37,899 nt of DNA from a virus. Location of the stretch: positions 1-37,899 of the IMG/VR virus record IMGVR_UViG_3300005747_000515; one strand, 5' to 3'. The notes beneath the pieces were generated by a model. It saw nothing but the letters and a program-made list of their open reading frames with translations. It made no database searches and had not been told where the DNA came from. The translations under genes were made by a program, and so were the position numbers. Shown here in pieces: positions 12,566-21,022 of this stretch (position 1 is the first letter of the stretch; each line of letters starts with the position of its first letter).

Positions 12566-13250
12566 AGTAATAGCGGTTACCCCTTTCTATGGTAGACCAG
12601 AAGTAAGCCGTATATTTTGCGAGCAGTTAAAGGAAATCGGAATACCTTTAATTGCAGTTACTCATTATGGTGATTCTAATATAAAACTATTAAAAGAATA
12701 TGCTCAGGAGTTGATATTAACACACCATAATATAACGGGTAAGAAATGGAATGAAGGATTGAAAGCCTTAAAGCATTTAGATTTTGACTATGTAATTATA
12801 TTAGGTTCAGATGATTTGATAAGTGAGCGATATTTTACAGATTTTGCAAATGCTCAAATGGATAAAGGCAAAAGATATATTGGTTTACTAGATGCAGTTG
12901 CACTTGATTTAAGAGTAAAGCGGTTCAGATATTGGGGCGGTTATAGAAATCAAAGAAGGGGTGAGAGTTTAGGTTGTGGTCGATTGATTCATAAAAGTGT
13001 TTTGCAGGTATTTAACTATCAGATATTTCCAGAGGTTCAAGGGGGTAGTATAGATTATCATTCAAATATGAATATTCAATCCGTTACTGGATATGGTAGT
13101 TTTATCTACTCATTAAAAAAGCCTTATAGATTAGGTTTAAAATCTGGCCATGAATTGACCTACAAGAATAGCCGTGACTTTAGATTAAATTTAAGTTTAG
13201 AAGGGTTTTATTCAGATAGAATAATACAAATGATTAGAAGTTATAAATGA
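12552..13250 (+). CDS. Glycosyltransferase-like protein 2
   Basis: A 232-residue protein with a GT-A-like layout: HKVIAVTPFYGRPEVSRIF at the N-terminus, a K-W-N-E-G-L motif (66-70), and a DxD-equivalent VIILGSDDLI at 81-90. Later segments hold RYWGGYRNQRRGESLGCGR, typical of acceptor-side loops. Belongs by appearance to family-2-like transferases. Linked by overlaps to the acyltransferase before it and the third transferase after it. Confidence 0.65.
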   Translation: MTNHKVIAVTPFYGRPEVSRIFCEQLKEIGIPLIAVTHYGDSNIKLLKEYAQELILTHHNITGKKWNEGLKALKHLDFDYVIILGSDDLISERYFTDFANAQMDKGKRYIGLLDAVALDLRVKRFRYWGGYRNQRRGESLGCGRLIHKSVLQVFNYQIFPEVQGGSIDYHSNMNIQSVTGYGSFIYSLKKPYRLGLKSGHELTYKNSRDFRLNLSLEGFYSDRIIQMIRSYK

Positions 13251-13882
13251 AAGTAACAGCCAATATAGCGACTTATCCGCCAAGAGCCGCAAGCCTTAAA
13301 AAGATGCTCAAATCTATTGAGGGGCAATTTGATGAGATTAGAATATATGACAATGGAGTAAAACCTAATCTAACAGATAACGGTAAGTTCTATGCGTTAG
13401 ACCATATAACGGAGCCAGAATACTACTTCACTTTAGATGATGATTTAATTTACCCACCTAACTACGTTGATGCAACCATTAAAGCAATTAAAAGGTACGG
13501 CTGCATAGTAACGCATCACGGTAGGATATTAAACGGTGAAGGCTTGGACTATTACCACGCGCACCAATACCATGCCTGCACAGGAAATGTACATAAAAGC
13601 GTTATGATAGATGTATGCGGTACAGGAGTAACAGCATTTGATACTAGATATTTTCATCCTAAAGGGATAGCAAACGACCCTAGACAGAGAATGACAGATT
13701 TATTATTTAGTTTACAAGCAGCAGAACAAAAGAAGGTAATAGGATTACCAGCACATAACATAGGTTGGATAAAAGGAATAGAAAACAACGAAACTATTTT
13801 CGATACAGAAGTAAAAAACGGAATACCAGTACAAAACAAATTAGCAGATAAGATATGGAGATTAAGATACCAGCAACAGTAA
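13247..13882 (+). CDS. Glycosyltransferase-like protein 3
   Basis: A 211-residue protein beginning VTANIATYPPRAASLKKML, as in GT2-like enzymes, with IRIYDNG (31-37) and a strong metal-binding motif FTLDDDLIYPP (D64-D66). A His-rich segment YYHAHQYHACTGNVHKS and the end AHNIGWIKGIENNETIFD resemble the capsule/LPS transferase style seen in phage proteins. ATGA-coupled to the upstream gene and overlapping the tail chaperone gene by 28 nt, so the cassette is transcribed with the late genes. Confidence 0.7.
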   Translation: MKVTANIATYPPRAASLKKMLKSIEGQFDEIRIYDNGVKPNLTDNGKFYALDHITEPEYYFTLDDDLIYPPNYVDATIKAIKRYGCIVTHHGRILNGEGLDYYHAHQYHACTGNVHKSVMIDVCGTGVTAFDTRYFHPKGIANDPRQRMTDLLFSLQAAEQKKVIGLPAHNIGWIKGIENNETIFDTEVKNGIPVQNKLADKIWRLRYQQQ

Positions 13883-14493
13883 GAGATATGACCATGAAAC
13901 ACCTACCGTTTTTAGAGTGGTTGGTTAAGTTAAATGAAGAAAATAGAGACATACTAGACCTTACCCCTCCTGAATTGCATGAAGGTTTAGCGTTGTTTAC
14001 TGGAATACCTAAACAGCAATTTGGAATGTATCTACTAAAATCCAACTATCAGTTAATGGAGCAGATATTACTTGCATACGGTAAACGAGATGACAATACT
14101 AAGATACCCTATGAGCTTACTTATGAAGATAAAACTTATGTATTTCAATCTGACTTTACTAAACTGCCTGCAAGATGGCACGTTGATACAAGCGAAGCAG
14201 ATGTGAATGAAAATCCTATTGATATAATGTCATTCTGTTATGTTGAGAAGGGGATGGTTTATGGGCAGACGGGAGATCATAATGTAATAATAAATCCAAG
14301 GTCAGGCAGAAACGAAGTCTTTGAAAAGCACGTTGATTTAGAATTGTTCTTAGCGGTGCAGGCTTTTTTTTTGGAGAGTTGGAACGTGTTGAGAATATTA
14401 CCAGAGGTGCGAGAAAGAAACAAGGCAATAGAAGAAAGAAGAAAAAGAATGAAGGTTATCAATGGGAATGGGAAAAAGCTGTACACCATGTAG
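13855..14493 (+). CDS. Tail assembly chaperone candidate, zero frame
   Basis: A 212-residue protein starting with IKIPATVRDMTMKHLPFLEW and followed by helices and a strand-rich middle (YELTYEDKTYVFQSDF). A run of nine T at 14364-14372 near its 3' end, and an overlapping -1 frame with a good-looking domain, recall the lambda G/GT tail chaperone pair. In the zero frame the protein ends with a basic tail (RERNKAIEERRKRMKV). It likely helps wrap the tape measure protein during tail assembly; the chaperone role rests mainly on the frameshift architecture and the minor tail genes that follow. Confidence 0.65.
   Translation: MEIKIPATVRDMTMKHLPFLEWLVKLNEENRDILDLTPPELHEGLALFTGIPKQQFGMYLLKSNYQLMEQILLAYGKRDDNTKIPYELTYEDKTYVFQSDFTKLPARWHVDTSEADVNENPIDIMSFCYVEKGMVYGQTGDHNVIINPRSGRNEVFEKHVDLELFLAVQAFFLESWNVLRILPEVRERNKAIEERRKRMKVINGNGKKLYTM
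14364..14372 (+). other. Candidate -1 programmed frameshift site (T9)
   Basis: In the zero frame the codons read GCT TTT TTT TTG, so T-TTT-TTT at 14364-14370 is a correctly phased slippery heptamer (X XXY YYZ). The -1 frame is open from 14337 to the stop at 14616. A shift would give a 254-residue product: 172 residues of the zero frame plus 82 of the -1 frame. A homopolymer length error in assembly is the main alternative. Confidence 0.65.
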
Positions 14494-14618
14494 CTGACTT
14501 CTTTAAGTTGACATGGGATGAAGTACTAGACTGGAATTATATGTACTTCATGCACAAATCAGCATTTATCCAAAACGAGATAATGGAAAAACAACGCTCT
14601 GGAAAAGTCAAGAGGTAA
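14370..14618 (+). CDS. Frameshift extension of the tail chaperone (-1 frame)
   Basis: This -1 frame has no ATG near its beginning, only a TTG at 14379, which suits expression by frameshifting from the upstream gene. It encodes a basic linker (RGARKKQGNRRKKKKNEG) and then a coherent, aromatic helical domain (WEWEKAVHHVADFFKLTWDE, then VLDWNYMYFMHKSAFIQNE). That resembles the short helical T-type extensions of GT chaperones. It overlaps the end of the zero frame by more than 100 nt. Independent translation from TTG cannot be excluded. Confidence 0.6.
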   Translation, partial: FGELERVENITRGARKKQGNRRKKKKNEGYQWEWEKAVHHVADFFKLTWDEVLDWNYMYFMHKSAFIQNEIMEKQRSGKVKR

Positions 14619-14649
14619 ACAAATCCTTTTATTATTCGTCTTTTAATAG

Positions 14650-15198
14650 ATGAGTAAATCATATTTAGAACAGTTCGGTAAATCAAAAGATGCTTTTAGG
14701 TTAGAAGCAGGTTCGCCTATTGAAGCCTTATTGAATAGATTAGCCTTGCAAATAGCAGAGCAAGCAAAAGCAAACACTCCTAAAGGTTCTGGTGCGTTAG
14801 CCAATTCAATACAACCTAAAGTTACCATGATGGGAACATCAGCACGGGTTGATTTCTTAGCAAATGATTATTGGGATTATGTAAATAGTGGTGTTGACGG
14901 TTATATTCAGTCAGCAGGTGCGAAACAAAACATATACGGTAGTACTTATTCGTTTGCGGAAGTTTCAAAAGGTGGTGCAGGCGGTCAGTTTTCATTTAAG
15001 GAATCTATCGAAAAGTGGATTCAATCAAAAGGTATATTTGCAGAAGATGGTAACTATGATTCTTTACAGTTCTTAATAATGAGATCCATAAAACAGAAAG
15101 GTATAGCACCTACTGAGTTTATGGATAAAACATTCAGTGATGACGCACTAAGCAAGTTTGAAAACGAAATCGCTAATGCGGTTGCAAATCTATTTTAA
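14650..15198 (+). CDS. HK97 gp10-like tail/neck protein
   Basis: A 182-residue protein with the HK97-gp10 pattern: N-terminal helix ALLNRLALQIAEQAKANTP, then GSGALANSIQPKVTMMG, where tail-component proteins have the T-P-x-x-S-G-x-L-x-x-S signature, followed by a beta part around VDFLANDYWDYVNSGVDG. The protein joins tail tube and neck in siphophages. It overlaps the start of the next gene by one base. Confidence 0.7.
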   Translation: MSKSYLEQFGKSKDAFRLEAGSPIEALLNRLALQIAEQAKANTPKGSGALANSIQPKVTMMGTSARVDFLANDYWDYVNSGVDGYIQSAGAKQNIYGSTYSFAEVSKGGAGGQFSFKESIEKWIQSKGIFAEDGNYDSLQFLIMRSIKQKGIAPTEFMDKTFSDDALSKFENEIANAVANLF

Positions 15199-16361
15199 TG
15201 GCAGTAACAATACACCAATTACCACAAGCAGTAAGCCCATCAGATAATCCTATGGTGTTTACATTCTCTAGTGACCAAACAGCACAAGATAATTTTAGTT
15301 ATTTCGTAGACGTTTATATCAATGGCACACTAATAAAGACAGAACAGGTATATCCAGAGAACGGAATATACGCAAGATATGATATAAGCGCATGGTGTTC
15401 TAACTATTGCGACAAACCAACCTTAACAAGTTCTTTAGTAGCAGATGCAGAGAACACTTGTTACTATCAGATCCAAGTTTGGGAAAATTACGGAACACCA
15501 CCAAGCAATCAAGGGCAAGCAACAAGCACACTACAATATGCTTACAAAGGTGGGTTAGATGATTATGACTTTATAGATTACGACTATACAGATTACAGTA
15601 TAACAGCAGGTAGTGACAACTTATTTATGACTCAGTTTCCTAGAAGCTCTGGCGAATATCCATTCATGAGAAGAAACGACAGCCAATACTATCTAGCTTT
15701 AATGACTCATTTAACAAATATTACACTAACGATTAGATTAGTGCCAGAATCTGGTTTCCCTGTAACATATTCAGCAGCGCAAACAACAAACTCCAACATT
15801 GTTACAATGATAAACGTAGGTGTTGATTCTTTGGTAGCAAACACAACATTAACACAAACAGATATTAATAACGCAGCTTATATGCTAGTATATGTGAGTG
15901 GTGTAACTGAACAATTTAGAATTGATTTTGATGATTCTTGTGAGTTTCCAAGAGCTAAAAGAGTTCATTTCCTAACTCAAATAGGTGGTGTAGATTCTTA
16001 CTCATTCAATCTAATATCAAGACAAGAAGCAAAGATACAATCAAACGGATATAAAAGAGTTTTTGGAGAGTGGAACAGTTCAGCGTGGGAATTTAACAAG
16101 ACACGTTCAACAACGGTAGATTTTGCTAAGACAGTTACGCCAATGCTAACAATAGAAAGTGATTGGTTAAACGGAGAAGTACAACACTGGCTTACAAAAA
16201 ACTTATTCACCTCGCTTTATGTAGCAACTGAGAGTGATGACGAATTAGTAGAAGCAAAAATCAAAGCGGATTCGTATGAGTGGAAATATAACGACAATGA
16301 TATGTTGTTTAATGAGCGTATCAAACTAATTGAGCCAGAATATAAGACAATGGTACTATGA
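15198..16361 (+). CDS. Tail/baseplate protein (387 aa)
   Basis: A beta-rich structural protein. The N-terminus (TIHQLPQAVSPSDNPMVFTF) resembles Ig-like/fibronectin-like start segments, and the C-terminal half includes ISRQEAKIQSNGYKRVFGEW and a charged strand-rich end (DELVEAKIKADSYEWKYND). Acidic and Thr-rich, no membrane part. It is ATGA-coupled to the 945-residue gene, so the two probably build the tail tip together. Exact role not recognised. Confidence 0.6.
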   Translation: MAVTIHQLPQAVSPSDNPMVFTFSSDQTAQDNFSYFVDVYINGTLIKTEQVYPENGIYARYDISAWCSNYCDKPTLTSSLVADAENTCYYQIQVWENYGTPPSNQGQATSTLQYAYKGGLDDYDFIDYDYTDYSITAGSDNLFMTQFPRSSGEYPFMRRNDSQYYLALMTHLTNITLTIRLVPESGFPVTYSAAQTTNSNIVTMINVGVDSLVANTTLTQTDINNAAYMLVYVSGVTEQFRIDFDDSCEFPRAKRVHFLTQIGGVDSYSFNLISRQEAKIQSNGYKRVFGEWNSSAWEFNKTRSTTVDFAKTVTPMLTIESDWLNGEVQHWLTKNLFTSLYVATESDDELVEAKIKADSYEWKYNDNDMLFNERIKLIEPEYKTMVL

Positions 16362-19195
16362 TAGATACTAGACTTTTTATTAATGGCATAGAATTAGACT
16401 TAGATAAAAACGTTCACTTTCCTTTAACGTATTCTTTAGCGGATATACAAGAACCAAACAAAAGAAGGCGCAACAGCTCTAAAACTATTGACCTACCAGG
16501 CACACGAAATAATAATTTGTTTTTTGATTCTGCCTATGATTTGCATTTAGTAGACTTAGAAACAAATGTAGGTTTCAATTTTGACCCAACTGTGCGCTAT
16601 CCAGCTAGGGTAATTAGATCAGGTGTTTCTATTTTTATAGGTTCAGCAAGACTTGAAAAGGTTACACAAAAAAAGGGTGTAAACACTTTCAAAATAGAGC
16701 TATATTCTGAAATCGCTAATTTATTTCAAGCATTAGGAGATACTAAAGTCAGTGAGTTAGGGTGGTCAGACTATGACGAAACATTAAGCGTTGCAAATAT
16801 TGTGGCTAGTTGGTCTAATCCTGTAGGTAGTGGTATAGTATGGCCTTATATTGATTATGGCTACGCAAGTACTCCAACAGTAATAAAAACAAACGAACTA
16901 TTTCCTTTTGTTTACATCAAAGAGATAGTAGAGAAGTGCTTAGAGATAGGCGGTCTGACTGTGGATTCTGATTGGTTGGATAGTGCGAGAGTTAGTAAGA
17001 TGGTTTTTGGTTCAGGCGGTGGTGAAAAGATTACACTAACATCATCAGAGGTTGGAGATAGACAAGCCAACTATACAGGTGATGGTATTATAAGTGAGTC
17101 GATAGCGTACACTCCTAATTTTTCAGGAAACATACAATACAACAGCACGTTTAATTACATCATATCAGATATATCACCAATTACTTTGACTCAGGTCACA
17201 GATAATTTAAGCCAATTTGATGAAGCAACGGGAGGTTTTACAGTTCATAGTTCAGGAAGTTATCGCTTAAACTTTGACGGTACATTTCCTTTAACTTATG
17301 CTTATGCCCCTTCACAAACTAACGAGCAATATGTTATAAATGTAATATTTGAGGTATTTAAAAACAATATTGTAGTTGCAAGTGACAGCCAGATTATAAA
17401 CACTTCAACAGCAGGAACTACAAATGTAGTATTCGCATACCAAAAAGATTTAGAATTAGACACGGGCGACTTTCTTTATTCAAGAATTAGAATAGTAACA
17501 AACGGAAGTAGTCACACAGGAACAACAGCCGCAACACTTGATATAGATTTAGATTTAAATAATACTTTAGACTGGGATTTTACAGCGTTAAATGAAGGTA
17601 TCATTGATGGCGATACTGTTTATGTATCTAGATTTTTACCAAACATGAAAGCAAGCGATTTGATGCTTGATTTAGTTACAGCATTTAATTTATACATGGG
17701 AGACAAAGACTCTGATGGGGTTGTGAAGTTAGAGCCAGAACCAGACTTTTATTTACCTACCAATAACACAGATGACTGGAGCGAGAAAATAGATCGTGAC
17801 GATACAATTGAAATAGAGCCAGCCCAAAACATAAAAGGCAAGAACTATTTATTTGAATGGGCAGAAGATAAAGACTATTACAATAACCTTTATAAAGAAG
17901 TTTACGGTATTGGTTATGGCAATTATAATTACGAAGTACCTAGCACATTTAAAACAGGTACTAAAAAATACAAATTAAAAATCGCTCAATCTATACCTGT
18001 TCAATTAGAAGGTACAGACATCGTAGTGCCAAGAATATTAAAGCAAGATGAAAACACTTTACAGACTGCACCGTATAAAGGTAAGCCTAGAATATTCTTT
18101 TATAATGGACTTTATGCCACTACTTCTACTTGGGATCTAGTTAATTCAGATACGGGTGCTGTATCTACTCAATCAAGTGTACCACAAGTTCATCACTTAG
18201 ACGACATTGATTCACCTACATTTGATTTGAATTTTGGCACACCTAACTGGGTTTACTACAGTACAACTGCATACACAAACATAAATCTATTCAACACTTA
18301 CTATTCTGACTTCATGAGAAGTTTAACAGGGCGTGATAGTAAAATGTTGACGGCCATGTTTAAGTTAAACGGAACAGATTTTTATGAGGGGTTCATGCGT
18401 AAGTTAAAGAATATTGACGGTTCAGTATGGAGGGTTAATAAGGTTGTGGATTATGACCCTAACAAAACACAAACTACTAAAGTAGAACTATTAAAAATTG
18501 TTCGCGCTCAATCACCTGCAACAACATCAATAACTTATGCACCGGGCAATGATGCGTTAACACCAGATATTGACGGTGTAGATGGTGGAGGTGACCCAGA
18601 TACAGGAACGGCTGGTGGTTCAACAGTTAACACAGCAATAACAAATGACAAGTCAATGTATATTTTTGATACGTCAGGCGGTAATGTATTAGCTACAATT
18701 GATAATGATATTGTAAAAAAGGGTAAAGAGTTTACAATAAAAAAAGAAACAGCAGCAGGTACGGTGTTTATTGAAACAGTTAACACGGGGGTTTATACTC
18801 CAACAATGGATGGTGAAACTAGTATTGACTTAGTTTCAGAAAATGACTATTTAACTTTAGTTTTTGATGGTGCTAACTACAAGATTAAAGGCGGTGTTGT
18901 AGGCGGTAAACCTTTTGGTGGTGGTATAGTTACGGAAACAGAAACGGCAGACTTTACGGTAGACGACACAGTAGATATTTATTATTTAGACGGTTCAAGC
19001 GCAGGTATTCAGGTAGACTTAAACAGTTCAACAAGTGATTTTATTTTTAAATGCACTGATGCAACTAATAGAGTTTACATTGATGCAGGAGCAGATACAA
19101 TTGATAATGGAAGTTCTACCGTTGATTTATTAACAAACGAATCTATTCGCCTTAGATGGGATAGTACAGATTCAACTTATTATATAATTAATTAA
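16358..19195 (+). CDS. Large tail tip/baseplate protein with two C-terminal beta modules (945 aa)
   Basis: The N-terminal 600 or so residues form a tail-hub-like body (it starts IDTRLFINGIELDLDKNVHF; ESIAYTPNFSGNIQYNS lies in the middle). After a Gly/Asp linker (IDGVDGGGDPDTGTAGG) come two related beta modules of about 85 residues. The first includes YIFDTSGGNVLATIDND and ENDYLTLVFDGANYKI; the second includes YYLDGSSAGIQVDLNSS and NESIRLRWDSTDSTYYI. This repeated unit resembles small carbohydrate-binding or trimerisation modules at the tips of Bacteroidota phage tails. Likely part of host recognition and tail-tip assembly. Confidence 0.65.
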   Translation: MIDTRLFINGIELDLDKNVHFPLTYSLADIQEPNKRRRNSSKTIDLPGTRNNNLFFDSAYDLHLVDLETNVGFNFDPTVRYPARVIRSGVSIFIGSARLEKVTQKKGVNTFKIELYSEIANLFQALGDTKVSELGWSDYDETLSVANIVASWSNPVGSGIVWPYIDYGYASTPTVIKTNELFPFVYIKEIVEKCLEIGGLTVDSDWLDSARVSKMVFGSGGGEKITLTSSEVGDRQANYTGDGIISESIAYTPNFSGNIQYNSTFNYIISDISPITLTQVTDNLSQFDEATGGFTVHSSGSYRLNFDGTFPLTYAYAPSQTNEQYVINVIFEVFKNNIVVASDSQIINTSTAGTTNVVFAYQKDLELDTGDFLYSRIRIVTNGSSHTGTTAATLDIDLDLNNTLDWDFTALNEGIIDGDTVYVSRFLPNMKASDLMLDLVTAFNLYMGDKDSDGVVKLEPEPDFYLPTNNTDDWSEKIDRDDTIEIEPAQNIKGKNYLFEWAEDKDYYNNLYKEVYGIGYGNYNYEVPSTFKTGTKKYKLKIAQSIPVQLEGTDIVVPRILKQDENTLQTAPYKGKPRIFFYNGLYATTSTWDLVNSDTGAVSTQSSVPQVHHLDDIDSPTFDLNFGTPNWVYYSTTAYTNINLFNTYYSDFMRSLTGRDSKMLTAMFKLNGTDFYEGFMRKLKNIDGSVWRVNKVVDYDPNKTQTTKVELLKIVRAQSPATTSITYAPGNDALTPDIDGVDGGGDPDTGTAGGSTVNTAITNDKSMYIFDTSGGNVLATIDNDIVKKGKEFTIKKETAAGTVFIETVNTGVYTPTMDGETSIDLVSENDYLTLVFDGANYKIKGGVVGGKPFGGGIVTETETADFTVDDTVDIYYLDGSSAGIQVDLNSSTSDFIFKCTDATNRVYIDAGADTIDNGSSTVDLLTNESIRLRWDSTDSTYYIIN

Positions 19196-19196
19196 T

Positions 19197-21020
19197 ATGG
19201 CATTTTTACCACCAAAAGCGGTAGTGATATACAGTGACTACCAGTCTAGTTTATTAAATACAGAAAGCATAACGTCAGGATGGCTAGATATGGAGAGTGT
19301 AGATAAAGTACAATTTTCAGGTTATGCAGATACGGCTGGAATGAGAATGACTATCGAGTCAAAAGTAAACAACACCACAGCCCCAACGCAGTTAACAACC
19401 CCTGTAACATATTCAGACGGTACATTTTATATGTTTAATGTTATTTGCCGTCAACGTTGGATGCGTTTCACATGGGAGAATACAACAGGCGGTACGGTTA
19501 ATGATGCGTCAATGGAGATTAAACAAACCTTTGGCAGTTCAGATAAGTTGTCAGTTTTCCCTGTTGGGGTTAATCCAAGCGTTTTTAGTCAAGCGGCTTT
19601 AGTTCAATCTATCAACAGGGGTAAACAACCTGACGGTGATTATGTTGCAGTGCCAGCAGATGGAACGGCTATAAGCACTTCATCTACATTAACAGCCTCT
19701 AGTGTGTTTACATCTTCTTGGATTGATTCAGATGGGTATAACGAAATAGATTTATTAATTGCTTGCGACCAAGTATCAGAAGTAAATGGTGTAGAGGTTC
19801 AATTTACAGATGATGCCAACGCTGCAACGCCTACTGTTATATTTTCTAGGGTTTTTACCTTCAGCTCTTTAGATGTTAACAGGGGTTACTTGAGGGTTAA
19901 ACTACAGCCAACATTAGATGGTTTTAGAATAGTTTACACTAATGGCTCAACAGATCAAACATCTTTCTTTTTGGTCGCAGACCTTAGAATAAACGGAACA
20001 CCTCAAAGATTAAACTCTGGCGGTGCGCAAGTTGTTTCAGACTTTGGAACAGAGGTAGCTTTAGGTGAAGTTCCTAATTATTCTGTATCTACTAAGTTCG
20101 GTCGAAATTCAGACATAGACACAGGTTCAACACCCGAAGATATGTGGAATGGTGGTGGAGAATACACAGGGTTTAATCCAACACAAAACAGAAATATAGA
20201 AATAAATTCAACAGATGGAAATGACACAGGTAGTCTAATAACTAGTGGTACAGCAACGGGTGGTAGTTCATCTACAATAGAAGATACAGGGGCAACTTTT
20301 GTTTCAGATGGTGTTGCGGTTGGCGATTTAGTTATAAACGATACAAATTCAGCTCATGGATTTGTAACAGCAGTTACTAGTGAAACTGTTTTAACAGTGT
20401 TTAGAATGACTAACGGAGCAGTAACACAAAGCTCTAATAGTTCAGGTGACGATTATAGAATAGCATCTAACAACTCAACAGGTGCGTCAGTTGTAAGGAT
20501 AGAACAGATATTAAACTCTGACTATGAAGAACAGCCAGCTAAATACGCTATACTAGATGGAACATCAAACGTAACAGTTACTGTTGATGCCTTTAGGTGT
20601 ACTAGAGCAAAAGTAATAATGGCTGGGTCAAGTGGGACAAATGAAGGAACACTAAGAATAAGACAGCAAACAGATACTTCAAATATATTTGCACAAGTAC
20701 CAACAACAGGTCAAACAACTATTGCCGCTTATACTGTACCAGTAAATAAAGTAATGGTTGTTAAAAGAATAAGATTAAGTATAGTTAGAGCTAATGGTTC
20801 GGCAGGTTCAGCAACTATCAATATGAATGTTAGAGAACCGAGTGGAGCATGGAGAGCAGTAAGAGCATTTGAACTGCAAACAGGGGGCATAATTGAATTT
20901 GAAAATAAGGGTGGTTTAGTATTCACAGAGGGTTACGATATCAAATACACTATATCAAGTGTATCAGATAATAATACGGTAGCAGAAGGCGCATTTGAAT
21001 ATTACCTAATAAACGAATAG
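19197..21020 (+). CDS. Beta-rich tail protein, receptor-binding candidate (607 aa)
   Basis: A long Ser/Thr/Asn/Gly-rich protein with repeated beta-sandwich-like segments: TSGWLDMESVDKVQFSGYAD (about 27-46) recurs in spirit as TSSWIDSDGYNEIDLLIACD (about 175-194). A disordered-looking middle (DTGSLITSGTATGGSSST) is followed by a C-terminal sheet domain. Such composition is typical of tail fibre, spike or tip adhesins. It stands between the tail tip gene and the tape measure gene, so it is structural; binding of a surface glycan is inferred only. Confidence 0.6.
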   Translation: MAFLPPKAVVIYSDYQSSLLNTESITSGWLDMESVDKVQFSGYADTAGMRMTIESKVNNTTAPTQLTTPVTYSDGTFYMFNVICRQRWMRFTWENTTGGTVNDASMEIKQTFGSSDKLSVFPVGVNPSVFSQAALVQSINRGKQPDGDYVAVPADGTAISTSSTLTASSVFTSSWIDSDGYNEIDLLIACDQVSEVNGVEVQFTDDANAATPTVIFSRVFTFSSLDVNRGYLRVKLQPTLDGFRIVYTNGSTDQTSFFLVADLRINGTPQRLNSGGAQVVSDFGTEVALGEVPNYSVSTKFGRNSDIDTGSTPEDMWNGGGEYTGFNPTQNRNIEINSTDGNDTGSLITSGTATGGSSSTIEDTGATFVSDGVAVGDLVINDTNSAHGFVTAVTSETVLTVFRMTNGAVTQSSNSSGDDYRIASNNSTGASVVRIEQILNSDYEEQPAKYAILDGTSNVTVTVDAFRCTRAKVIMAGSSGTNEGTLRIRQQTDTSNIFAQVPTTGQTTIAAYTVPVNKVMVVKRIRLSIVRANGSAGSATINMNVREPSGAWRAVRAFELQTGGIIEFENKGGLVFTEGYDIKYTISSVSDNNTVAEGAFEYYLINE

Positions 21021-21022
21021 AA

